From Roseimicrobium sp. ORNL1 (GTDB lineage Bacteria > Verrucomicrobiota > Verrucomicrobiia > Verrucomicrobiales > Verrucomicrobiaceae): a stretch of DNA of 64,000 nucleotides. Made by a program: the position numbers and the translations under genes. Shown piece by piece: positions 27,901-36,089 of this stretch (positions within the stretch are counted from its first letter, which is position 1; each line of letters starts with the position of its first letter). The notes below the pieces were generated by a model. That model ran no database searches and was not told where the DNA came from. It saw nothing but the letters and a program-made list of their open reading frames with translations. Location of the stretch: NCBI RefSeq assembly GCF_011044495.1, contig NZ_CP049143.1, positions 4,960,001-5,024,000 on the forward strand, in the 5' to 3' direction.

Positions 27901-28713
27901 ATGCCCACGCTCACGCGTCCCGATGTGACCCTGTCCTACGAAGTCATCGGACAGGGCATGCCTCTTGTCTTTATCCAGGGGATCGGCGTGGCTGGCAGCG
28001 GTTGGCGTCCGCAGATGGACGCCCTGCAGGACACATTCACCTGCCTCAGCTTCGACAATCGAGGTCTCCGCAACAGCACTCCCTGCAAGGGCCCCATCAC
28101 CGTGGAGGCGATGGCAGAGGACACGCTCGCACTTATGGATCACCTCGGCTGGGACAGCGCGCATGTCATAGGCCATTCCATGGGCGGCCCCACCGCTGTG
28201 CAACTCGCGCTGAACCACCCCACACGCGTCCGCAGCCTCTCTCTCATGTGCACCTTCGCCCGCGGCAGCGATGGTGCGAAGCTCACGGCCTGGGTGCTGT
28301 GGATGACCTTGCGCACTCGCATCGGCACCAGAGCCATGCGGCGCCGCGCCTTTCTCGAAATGCTCTACCCTCCTGCATATCTCGCCACCCAGGATCAGGA
28401 TGCGCTCGCCAGGAAGATTGCGCCCATCATCGGTCGCGATCTCGCCGTGCAGCCACCCATCCTCATGAAGCAACTCAAAGCCCTCTCCCGCCATGATGTC
28501 TATGCTCGTCTTGGCGAGCTGGCCACCATCCCCACTTGGGTCATCAGCGGCGCGCATGACAGGATCGCCCGTCCCGATTCAGGCCGCAGTCTCGCGGAAG
28601 CGATTCCCGGCGCCATCTTTGAAGTGGTGGAAGATGCCTCCCACGGCCTTCCCATTCACCTGGTGGATCGGGTGAATGCGAAACTGCGTGACTTCATCAC
28701 GCACGCCGCTTGA
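27901..28713 (+). CDS. Alpha/beta hydrolase (cytoplasmic)
   Basis: 270 residues, no signal peptide. The oxyanion region FIQGIGVAGSGW, the nucleophile elbow GHSMGG (Ser near 93), an acid-bearing strand WVISGAHDRIARPDSG, and the catalytic His in EDASHGLPIHL are all visible. The fold is typical of esterases, lactonases and haloperoxidase-like enzymes; the substrate is unknown. The following GNAT gene starts 13 bases downstream on the same strand, so the two are probably co-transcribed. Confidence 0.88.
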   Translation: MPTLTRPDVTLSYEVIGQGMPLVFIQGIGVAGSGWRPQMDALQDTFTCLSFDNRGLRNSTPCKGPITVEAMAEDTLALMDHLGWDSAHVIGHSMGGPTAVQLALNHPTRVRSLSLMCTFARGSDGAKLTAWVLWMTLRTRIGTRAMRRRAFLEMLYPPAYLATQDQDALARKIAPIIGRDLAVQPPILMKQLKALSRHDVYARLGELATIPTWVISGAHDRIARPDSGRSLAEAIPGAIFEVVEDASHGLPIHLVDRVNAKLRDFITHAA

Positions 28714-28726
28714 TCTCCCCTGTCAC

Positions 28727-29185
28727 ATGTCCCGAATCGAAGTCGTCCACCTGTTTGAAAAACCAGCTCATCTTCCCACGGTGGCCGGTTGGATCCATCA
28801 GGAATGGTGGACCACCAAACCCGGGCACAACCCCGAGACGACGGCACAGCGTCTCCGGGAAGCTTCGAGCGCGGATCGCATTCCTCTTTCACTTCTTGCC
28901 CTGGTCGATGGCAAGCCTGCGGGCACCGTCAACCTCATCGAGAGTGACGACGACGATCGGCCTCATCTCACGCCGTGGCTCGCCGCCCTCCTGGTTCTGC
29001 CGGAGTTTCGAGGTCACGGCTTGGGTTCCATTCTCGTCCGCCGCTGCGTCGCAGAAGCCGGTCGTTTGGGCGTGACCAGTCTGTATCTCGGAACCTCCAT
29101 TCCCGACTTCTACAAGAAGCTCGGCGCAGAGATCCAGGAACCGGTTGGTACCGGATTCTGGATCATGCGCCTCGCTACCAGTTGA
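28727..29185 (+). CDS. GNAT-family N-acetyltransferase
   Basis: 152 residues from ATG 28727; the frame extends upstream into the hydrolase gene but that is unlikely to be used. The acetyl-CoA site is visible as LLVLPEFRGHGLGSILVRRC (motif A), followed by the motif B region LYLGTSIPDFYKKLGAE. The acceptor is unknown; many relatives acetylate amines or antibiotics. It is convergent with the lipoprotein gene, with only nine bases between the stop codons. Confidence 0.85.
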   Translation: MSRIEVVHLFEKPAHLPTVAGWIHQEWWTTKPGHNPETTAQRLREASSADRIPLSLLALVDGKPAGTVNLIESDDDDRPHLTPWLAALLVLPEFRGHGLGSILVRRCVAEAGRLGVTSLYLGTSIPDFYKKLGAEIQEPVGTGFWIMRLATS

Positions 29186-29194
29186 TGCCTCCGT

Positions 29195-30676
29195 TCACTC
29201 CACGGTGAGCTCGCCACCCACCAGCATCAGATTGACTTCAGCCGGGGTAACTCCGCTGTCGGTGTAGGAGATGCTCAGGGACAGGGGATCCTTCTTGAGG
29301 GAAACCGTACCGCCGATGTTCTCCAGCACGGCGATCTCTTCCGTCCAGCCGAGATCCGAGCATTGCTTGCGCAAATCATTCACTGCGGCCTTCGCATTGC
29401 CAGAGGTGACGGTGAACTCCACTCCACTCGATTCCTTCTTCACGCCCGTGGCGCCTGCGGGAAGCTTCAGCTTCAACTGCGGCTTCGGAGCATTCTTCTC
29501 CGCAGCGAGCTTCGCCTTCAGCTTCTCACCCTGCTCCGTGGCGCGGCGATCCATTTCCGCGAACTGGGTCGGGCTCAGGTACTCCAATTGCACCTTGGTG
29601 CCGCCTTCTTTCACATCACTCATGTAGAGCGACGTCATCGCCTTCTCGGGATTGCGGAAGATGACAAAGAAGCGTCCCTTGTCCTCAATGGCGTGGTCGA
29701 GCGTCGGCTCCCATCCCAGAGTACCCATGGACGTGCGGTAGAACTTTTCCACATCTGCGCGCGTGGCAGGAGTCTGATAATCGAGCCTGCCGGTCTGGTC
29801 GGTGTAGCGCAGGTCCTGGGCATCGGGCAGCGCGGGCAGGTCTGCAGAGAGCTGCTCACTGCCGAGGTTGATCATGGTCTTGCCACCTTGCGCCGGTGCG
29901 CTGGACACCATGACCGTCAGCAGCACCGCATTCTGCTTGTAGTATTTGCTATCGCCCGCGAAGCCGTAGGGCTGCCATCCAGCCGCCTGCAGGAGCTTCT
30001 GGCAGGTCTCGGCAGTGGCGGCCACCGGTTCACCCGCGGTGTAGATGGCAGTGATGGGGCCTTCATACACCTTGGTCAGATTCGGCGGCAGCGGCACCTT
30101 GGTGAAATCCACATTGCCGTGGTTGGCCATCATCACGTCCACCTTGCCATCGCCCCCGGTGGGAGAAATGGTGAGGGATACATGGAAGCCACCACGCTGA
30201 AACGTGGCGCTCGCATATTCATTCTGGACGGCGGTGCCGGGCAGTTCCTTCCAGCCCAGCGCTTGCAGCTTCGCGCGATTGAATTCAAAGGCGGCCTTCA
30301 CGTCGCCCGTCGCCCGGTAGGTGAGGTGGGCAAGACTGCGTTCTCCGGGTCCCTTCTCCACGCCCGGCATGATTTCAAACTGCTCAAAGTCCAGCGCCTT
30401 CGCAGCCTCGGCAACCTTGGCAGGATGATCCAGCGGCGGCAGGTCAGGAATGGAAGGCGCACTGCTGGCCTTCTTCCCACCTGAGGACTCACTGCCACCA
30501 GCCGACTTGGCATCCGCGGAAGGCGACGCCTGCGTGCCACCGGCTGCTCCTGCTTCATTGTTTGCGGGTTTGCACGCCGGAAGGGAAAGCAGAGCGCCGC
30601 ACAGGATCCCGGGAAGGATGCGGTGGCATGCTCCAAAGGAGGGAATGGCAGCGGCGAGGTAGAATGACTTTTTCAT
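29195..30676 (-). CDS. Lipoprotein built from four tandem GW-motif modules
   Basis: 493 residues from ATG 30676. An N-terminal hydrophobic stretch ends at a lipobox-like LSLPAC (Cys 35), so the protein is probably lipid-anchored. A disordered Ser/Gly/Ala stretch follows (40-80). The rest appears to be four copies of one module of about 90 residues, each with a helix ending in Gly-Trp: LQALGWKELPG, LQAAGWQPYG, GTLGWEPTLD and SDLGWTEEIA. Each is followed by strands such as VSLTISPTG or LSISYTDSG. The family is unknown. It is divergent from the exported alpha/beta hydrolase gene, 201 bases apart. Confidence 0.75.
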   Translation of the reverse strand: MKKSFYLAAAIPSFGACHRILPGILCGALLSLPACKPANNEAGAAGGTQASPSADAKSAGGSESSGGKKASSAPSIPDLPPLDHPAKVAEAAKALDFEQFEIMPGVEKGPGERSLAHLTYRATGDVKAAFEFNRAKLQALGWKELPGTAVQNEYASATFQRGGFHVSLTISPTGGDGKVDVMMANHGNVDFTKVPLPPNLTKVYEGPITAIYTAGEPVAATAETCQKLLQAAGWQPYGFAGDSKYYKQNAVLLTVMVSSAPAQGGKTMINLGSEQLSADLPALPDAQDLRYTDQTGRLDYQTPATRADVEKFYRTSMGTLGWEPTLDHAIEDKGRFFVIFRNPEKAMTSLYMSDVKEGGTKVQLEYLSPTQFAEMDRRATEQGEKLKAKLAAEKNAPKPQLKLKLPAGATGVKKESSGVEFTVTSGNAKAAVNDLRKQCSDLGWTEEIAVLENIGGTVSLKKDPLSLSISYTDSGVTPAEVNLMLVGGELTVE

Positions 30677-30877
30677 GTTCGTAATGGCAATCTGGCAGCA
30701 ATGCATGTGCACACGGTTACTCCGTGTGACACACGCCTCGGACCATGGTGCGCCCACGAAGGCATGCAAACAATCTTCTCGCCCCCTTTGAGGGCAGCTC
30801 ACGGAGGCTGCCAAAAGCACGGCGAAAGCTTCGCCCGCACGGGACGTTTAGCCTCTTCTCTCCTCTTCCGCACTCTC

Positions 30878-31921
30878 ATGAAACTCAGTCCCTCCCTACG
30901 CCTCGCGCTTCTCCTCAGCGCGGTCAGCCTGCCCCTGGCCGCCGCCGAACCGGCGAAGCCTGCCGATGCCAAACCAGCCACCAAGCCCGCTCCCGCGTCC
31001 ACCGCTGCGAAGCCTGAGAAGAAACCCGCGGCTCCCCTGCCCCCTCTTCCCCCGCCGACGCAGGCCAATGTCTCCTATGGTGACCACGAGCGCCAGGTGC
31101 TGGACTTCTACAAGGCCAAGTCGGACAAGCCGACGCCCCTTCTCTTTTTCATCCACGGCGGTGGCTGGGTGAATGGCAGCAAGGAGCGCCCCGGCAGCCT
31201 GGTGCAGTGTCTCAATGCGGGCATCTCTGTGGTGTCCATCAACTATCGCCTCACCACGCAGGCGCAGCAGGCGGGTGTGAAGACGCCCGTGGAGTGGCCG
31301 CTCAAGGACGCGGCACGCGCCCTGCAGTTCGTCCGCAGCAAGGCGAAGGAGTGGAACATCGACAAGGAACGCATTGCCGCCTCCGGTGGATCTGCCGGCG
31401 CATGCTCCAGTCTGTGGCTCGCCTTCATGCCTGACATGGCTGACCCGAAGAGCAGCGATCCCATCTCACGTGAATCCACCCGTCTCTGGTGCGCAGCGGT
31501 GAGCGGCGCGCAGACCACGCTCGATCCGCAGCAGATGAAGGAGTGGACCCCCAACAGCCGCTACGGTGGCCACGCCTTCGGCTTCATGCCGGACCCGAAA
31601 GATCCCAAGACGCGTGACACCCAATTCGCCGCCTTCTTCGCCGCGCGTGATGAACTGCTCCCCGAGATCAAGAAGTACTCACCCTACGCCCACGTCTCCG
31701 CGGACGATCCGCCCATCTACATGACCTACTCCGCGAAGCCCGACCTCGGCAAGGAGCAGAAGGATCCCACGCATACCGCGAACTTCGGAGTGAAGCTTCA
31801 GGAACGCCTGCACCAGGTGGGCGTGCCCTGTGAGCTGGTCTATCCCGGCGCGCCGGATGTGAAGCACCCGCAGATTCACGAATACATCATCGATAAACTC
31901 AAGGCTCCCTCCGCGAAATGA
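30878..31921 (+). CDS. Exported alpha/beta hydrolase (BD-FAE/esterase-lipase type)
   Basis: 347 residues from ATG 30878. A signal peptide (MKLSPSLRLALLLSAVSLPLAAA) is followed by a Pro/Ala/Lys linker (25-60). The catalytic domain shows the oxyanion HGGGWVNG, the nucleophile motif SGGSAGAC, and a C-terminal Asp/His region ending APDVKHPQIHEYI. It lies in the family of carbohydrate and feruloyl-type esterases. The product probably deacylates polymers in the periplasm or outside. It overlaps the next gene by four bases (ATGA at 31918), so the pair is translationally coupled. Confidence 0.87.
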   Translation: MKLSPSLRLALLLSAVSLPLAAAEPAKPADAKPATKPAPASTAAKPEKKPAAPLPPLPPPTQANVSYGDHERQVLDFYKAKSDKPTPLLFFIHGGGWVNGSKERPGSLVQCLNAGISVVSINYRLTTQAQQAGVKTPVEWPLKDAARALQFVRSKAKEWNIDKERIAASGGSAGACSSLWLAFMPDMADPKSSDPISRESTRLWCAAVSGAQTTLDPQQMKEWTPNSRYGGHAFGFMPDPKDPKTRDTQFAAFFAARDELLPEIKKYSPYAHVSADDPPIYMTYSAKPDLGKEQKDPTHTANFGVKLQERLHQVGVPCELVYPGAPDVKHPQIHEYIIDKLKAPSAK

Positions 31922-32817
31922 AGTTGAAGCGCTCCCCCCTTGTACTCGGCCTGCTTTCGCTGGGCTTCACCATCACCTTGAACGCGGCTCCACCTGAGCC
32001 CACCACGCTGAAACTCTGGCCAGATGGCACGCCCTCACCCATGCCGGTGAAGTCGGAAGCGACCATCAAGCAGATTCAGTCCTACGGCGGTGCCACACCT
32101 ACACGCCTCACAGACATCAGCGATCCCACCATCACGGTGTATCGCCCGGAGAAGCCCAATGGCACCTCCGTGGTAGTGGCACCCGGTGGCGGCTTCATGT
32201 TCCTCTCGTACTCCTTCGAAGGCACGCAGGTGTGCGAGTGGCTCAACAGCATCGGTGTCACCGCCGTGCTGCTGAAGTACCGCACTCCGACACGCGATGA
32301 CGCAGATCCCTTCACCCTCCCGGTGCAGGACGCGCAACGCGCCATGGGCCTCGTGCGGAAACACGCCTCCGAGTGGGGACTGGATCCGAAACGTGTGGGC
32401 CTGCTCGGCTTCTCCGCCGGAGGAAATCTCGCCGGCCATGCCGCGTGGGATCGCGGTACCCGCACCTATGAGCAGAAGGCTGATGTCGATGACGCGCGCG
32501 GCCCTGACTTCGTGGTCTTCATCTACGGAGGCGGATTCCTGGATAAAACCGACAAGACCAAGTTCCGCGAAGGATTCAGCGTGCCGGCCGATGCGCCTCC
32601 CGCCTTCTTCCTCGTGGCCCACGATGACAAGACCAATCCCATCGAGGCCACCATGCTCTACCTCGAGTACAAGAAGCAGAACCTGCCCGCGGAGATCCAC
32701 ATCTGCACGAAGGGCGGCCACGGCTTCGGCATGCGTCCCGCAGGAAATCCCATCAATGACTGGCCGCAGCGTTGCGCTGACTGGATGCGCAGCATGGGCT
32801 GGCTTGAGCCGCGCTGA
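31918..32817 (+). CDS. Exported alpha/beta hydrolase, acetyl-xylan-esterase-like
   Basis: 299 residues. A signal peptide ends near LNAAPPEP. Motifs: ITVYRPEKPNGTSVVVAPGG (oxyanion loop APGGGF), nucleophile LGFSAGGNLAG (Ser near 165), and GGHGFGMRP with the catalytic His. The family deacetylates sugars or acts on small esters. The start overlaps the stop of the previous hydrolase by four bases. The next gene, 98 bases downstream, is a clear paralogue with the same motifs in the same order, so the cluster arose by tandem duplication. Confidence 0.88.
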   Translation: MKLKRSPLVLGLLSLGFTITLNAAPPEPTTLKLWPDGTPSPMPVKSEATIKQIQSYGGATPTRLTDISDPTITVYRPEKPNGTSVVVAPGGGFMFLSYSFEGTQVCEWLNSIGVTAVLLKYRTPTRDDADPFTLPVQDAQRAMGLVRKHASEWGLDPKRVGLLGFSAGGNLAGHAAWDRGTRTYEQKADVDDARGPDFVVFIYGGGFLDKTDKTKFREGFSVPADAPPAFFLVAHDDKTNPIEATMLYLEYKKQNLPAEIHICTKGGHGFGMRPAGNPINDWPQRCADWMRSMGWLEPR

Positions 32818-32915
32818 GCATCGGCCGGCTTCGCCATCAGAATCAAATTCACGTGCATCACGATTCCATTTCCGCTTAAAGAAACCCTCTCAACTTCGTC
32901 GCCATCATCACGACC

Positions 32916-33818
32916 ATGAAATTCTCCTCTGCACTCCTCACTCTCGCCCTGGCCGCGTCCGTTGCCACGGCGCATGCTGCTGATCCCGTCATCGTAAAAT
33001 TATGGCCCAAGGGCGCAGAGGAACCTGCTGGCTTCAAGGCGGAACCTGAAAAGTCCGAGAAGAAGGCTGACGGCATCGAGCGAACCAGCAACGTGTCTGA
33101 TCCGACCATCACGGTATTTCGCCCCGAGAAGCCGAATGGCACGGCTGTCCTTGTATGCCCTGGCGGTGGCTACAGCATCCTCGCGAGCGAGCATGAAGGC
33201 ACCATGGTGTGCGACTGGTTCCTGAAGAAAGGCGTCACTCCCATCCTGCTGAAGTACCGCGTGCCACGCCGTGACCCCCAGGACCCCAGCAAGTATCCCC
33301 TGCAGGATGCACAGCGCGCCATGGGCATCATCCGCCACCGCGCCGCCGAGTGGGGCATCAATCCTGAGCGCATCGGCATTCTCGGCTTCTCCGCCGGCGG
33401 TCACCTCACCGTGATGACCACCCTGCATCCCAATGAGCGCACCTACACGCAGGACCCTGCTTTGGACAAAGAAGACGTCACCCCGAACTTCTCCATCCCG
33501 GTCTATCCCGCCTATCTGGTGACCAAAGAGGACACCTTCAAGTTACTCCCCGAGATCACCGTCACGAAGAAGTCCCCTCCCATGTGCCTCGTCCATGCGC
33601 ATGATGACAAAGGCACTACCAGCGCCAGCGCCAGCGCCCTGCTTTATCTTGAATACAAGAAGCTCGACCTCCCTGCGGAGCTTCACATCTACACCAAAGG
33701 CGGCCACGGCTTCGGCATGAAGGTGAAGAATGAACCCGTCGACCAGTGGCTGGAGCGCGTGGGTGAGTGGATGACCAGCATGGGCTGGATGGGTGAAAAA
33801 GAAACCGCGAAAAAGTAA
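32916..33818 (+). CDS. Exported alpha/beta hydrolase, paralogue of the upstream gene
   Basis: 300 residues. A signal peptide ends near ATAHAADP. It shares TITVFRPEKPNGTAVLVCPG, the QDAQRAMGIIRH helix, ILGFSAGGHLT (nucleophile Ser) and TKGGHGFGMKV (His) with the preceding hydrolase. A recent-looking duplication of the same esterase type. It may differ in specificity, since the segment after the nucleophile is changed. The stop is 66 bases before a small membrane protein gene, and a strong hairpin lies in that gap. Confidence 0.88.
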   Translation: MKFSSALLTLALAASVATAHAADPVIVKLWPKGAEEPAGFKAEPEKSEKKADGIERTSNVSDPTITVFRPEKPNGTAVLVCPGGGYSILASEHEGTMVCDWFLKKGVTPILLKYRVPRRDPQDPSKYPLQDAQRAMGIIRHRAAEWGINPERIGILGFSAGGHLTVMTTLHPNERTYTQDPALDKEDVTPNFSIPVYPAYLVTKEDTFKLLPEITVTKKSPPMCLVHAHDDKGTTSASASALLYLEYKKLDLPAELHIYTKGGHGFGMKVKNEPVDQWLERVGEWMTSMGWMGEKETAKK

Positions 33819-33839
33819 CAAGGAAAAGCATCCTCAGAC

Positions 33840-33880
33840 GTCCTTTCTTTTGGTAGGATCATCTCTACCAAAGAAAGGAC
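33840..33880 (+). promoter_or_regulatory. Long hairpin that would hide the ribosome binding site of the next gene
   Basis: The left arm begins at 33840 (GTCCTTTCTTTTGGTAG) and the right arm ends at 33880 (CTACCAAAGAAAGGAC). They pair over 16 bp with a single bulged T and a loop of about eight bases. The right arm contains the Shine-Dalgarno-like GAAAGGA, and the ATG follows four bases later at 33885. The structure could act as a translational off switch or thermosensor, or be a terminator for the upstream hydrolase. Confidence 0.6.
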
Positions 33881-33884
33881 CGTC

Positions 33885-34229
33885 ATGAAGCCCGCCGTTG
33901 TCTTCATTGTCACCTTCGCCTTCACCCTCGGGTTTGGCGCGCTGTTCATCGTCATCGGTAAGGCAGCCGAGCCGGTGGATGCATTCGTGACACCAGTCCC
34001 CGCCCCATCACAGGGCACCGGCGCCGCTATCCTTCCGCCGGGGACCTACCACGCCGTAACGCCAGACGGCGTCCGGCTCTCTGGCTGGGTACATTCGCCG
34101 GACACCTCGCGGTTCCCCACGCTGAAGAAGGCTCCGTCCCCGCCACAGAAAGCGAAAATGCCGCAGCGCGACCCGCAATTACGCTTCGTACCGGTGGAAC
34201 CGGGACCTCATCCTCGCCCAAACCGGTGA
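33885..34229 (+). CDS. Small membrane-anchored Pro-rich protein, unknown function
   Basis: 114 residues. A single N-terminal membrane segment (FIVTFAFTLGFGALFIVIG) is followed by a Pro-rich soluble part with TYHAVTPDGVRLSGWVHSPD, possibly a small beta module. No family is recognised. The ATG sits four bases after a strong hairpin that contains its ribosome binding site. 209 bases downstream is the end of an oppositely oriented gene. The intergenic stretch 34230-34438 holds nothing I can assign. Confidence 0.6.
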   Translation: MKPAVVFIVTFAFTLGFGALFIVIGKAAEPVDAFVTPVPAPSQGTGAAILPPGTYHAVTPDGVRLSGWVHSPDTSRFPTLKKAPSPPQKAKMPQRDPQLRFVPVEPGPHPRPNR

Positions 34230-34438
34230 CCTTTTCACGTCGGCTCGTTGCTCTCGTGAAAGCGCAAGCTGTTGTACCCACATGTTTCGCACTGGCCTGG
34301 CGAACCGAGAAAGTTGGGCATTGCTACTCGGCCACGCGCTTCAAAGTGTTGAAGCCGTGGTGCCCAAGCTTGCCGTAAAGGGCACAAGCTTGAACGAGGG
34401 CGGGCCGCCCCGATTGGACGGCCCATACACCGCTCGCC

Positions 34439-35455
34439 TCACGCCTTGGTCAGCGTGTTGATGCTGACATGTGGCCAGCGAATCAGCTGCCCCGGTTGAC
34501 CGGGAGCCGGGAAGAAGTCGAGGAATACGGTTTGCGAGTACTGCATCACAAACTGCGGTGGCCCCAGCGGCACCGTGGGCTTCAGCTCCATAATCCAGAA
34601 CGTCGCGACCATCTCCGTAGCGTTCGCCTCCCGCACCACGAAGGGAATATTCGCAATGCCTCCAGTTCCAAACTTCGTGTCGAAATGCAATTCTGTGGTG
34701 CGTACAACCTGCTCCCCCGGGTTCGCGAACTGCAAAATCGCATTGGCGTTGGAGGCGAAAAAGCCTGGGAATTTGGGCACCGTCTTGGGAACGGTACCAA
34801 AGAACCTGTTGTCCTCGAAGTGCTTGTAGGGTCCGAGGTATGGATTGGCGTTGACATCCTGATTCACTCGTACCGGCAGTGCATTAAGGTCGGGTATCTT
34901 TGGAGGCCCGTCAAACTGACGTACCTTGCCCAGAGCCAACACCGAATCCCCGTGCGGGATGGTAGCAAGCCGGGCAATGGACAACTCCTCACCTTCATGC
35001 TCCCCGCGGTGGTTGGTGAGGTGGAGGAACAATCCCGGCTCATGGTGAATGCCCTTGCCATCCGGCGAGCGCAAGTTGCTAGCTGGGGAATCCTCTGCCG
35101 CTACCTGAATCACCACCTGCTGATAGTCCAGCCCGCTGATCAATTGATCGGTCACGTCGTCGGCATCGGGCTGTATTCCGCGATTGGGAATGTTCTCATC
35201 AACGAAGAAGAAGTCGAGATTCTCCCCGTACTGGTTCATCAGGAGCCGGTATTTGAATTGTGCAGACGGGTCCCTGAATGGAAGCGCAATGAGATTCCAC
35301 CCCTGCGCAACGCTCGCCCATTTACCAACGAGATTCATCAGTGGCCCAAGCGATGTGACCTGCTGGTCGCCCACCTTTGACTGAAGGTCGGTGCCACCGA
35401 CTTCATGCATGTTTCTCCCGGCCTTGAGTCGACTTTTGATTTCTTCCGGTTTCAT
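34439..35455 (-). CDS. Heme-binding/FABP-like beta-barrel domain protein (tentative)
   Basis: 338 residues, no signal peptide. The text GPLMNLVGKWASVAQGWNLI, the ENIPNRGIQ motif, and LSIARLATIPHGDSVLAL resemble a group of bacterial and fungal proteins annotated as heme-binding beta-barrel (FABP-like) proteins, where the ATIPHGDS phrase is characteristic. The C-terminal part (IANIPFVVREANATEMVATFWIME) also fits this group. The assignment is from memory of the family, not a search. The upstream region (35456-35660) is unusually AT-rich for the window, which may mean recent acquisition. The start ATG at 35455 is the first of the frame. Confidence 0.7.
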   Translation of the reverse strand: MKPEEIKSRLKAGRNMHEVGGTDLQSKVGDQQVTSLGPLMNLVGKWASVAQGWNLIALPFRDPSAQFKYRLLMNQYGENLDFFFVDENIPNRGIQPDADDVTDQLISGLDYQQVVIQVAAEDSPASNLRSPDGKGIHHEPGLFLHLTNHRGEHEGEELSIARLATIPHGDSVLALGKVRQFDGPPKIPDLNALPVRVNQDVNANPYLGPYKHFEDNRFFGTVPKTVPKFPGFFASNANAILQFANPGEQVVRTTELHFDTKFGTGGIANIPFVVREANATEMVATFWIMELKPTVPLGPPQFVMQYSQTVFLDFFPAPGQPGQLIRWPHVSINTLTKA

Positions 35456-36089
35456 GTGGCGTCAGGCTTGTTGAGTTTCGCTTTTCCAACTGTTCGGCAT
35501 TGTGACATGTCGTCACAAAAGTTTTGCCATGCAATTATGTATGCACCCCCTTTTGCAAACACAAAGAGAAAATTATATAATTTTTTTCCTCACGAACTCA
35601 CAATCACAAAAGACACACGGCGAACTAATTACAGTGTAATATAGCAAAACATGGACATGTTTTCGACGAGACAGCCAGTGCAAAATTGCCCACCACCACC
35701 ACCAGCGGAAGATGATTCCCATCGTTTGGACGAAACGCCCATTCTCATAACCTTCCATTTCACGCCAGGACTGGCATTCCCATGGACAGCTCTGCGTCCG
35801 TATCAGTTGTTTTTATACCGCCTCAAGGTGTGCAGTCGCCCAGGAGTTCGATAGTCCGTACTGCCGATTTTTACAGTTCCCGTATGTCCCGCTTCACACC
35901 CGAGCAGCGTTTCCACCCCATAATCAACACTCTTGCCAACCCCGCTTCCTTCCCGTGGATGAGATAACGCAAGCTCCGAGAAGCCGATCCCGTTGACCAT
36001 GGTGCGGCGGCCACCACCGTCTCGTGCGCGTCTGAACTTGCGCTTTTTTGGTGTAATTTCCGGGCAAAACCCTCATAGTCGGCGCTCCA
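35456..36089. other. AT-rich 634-bp intergenic region
   Basis: This gap is visibly richer in A and T than its surroundings, especially 35500-35660, which contains AATTATATAATTTTTTT and ACACAAAGAGAAAATT. A short CCACCA run sits near 35690. Three short overlapping open frames occur but none has a recognisable family, signal or good codon use, so I call no gene. It must hold the promoters for the heme-binding-like gene (minus) and htrA (plus). Confidence 0.6.

Noticed and set aside
35651-35967. Small plus-strand frames in the AT-rich gap
   Set aside because: Pro runs from the CCACCA repeat, no family, overlapping frames of similar length, no ribosome binding site.
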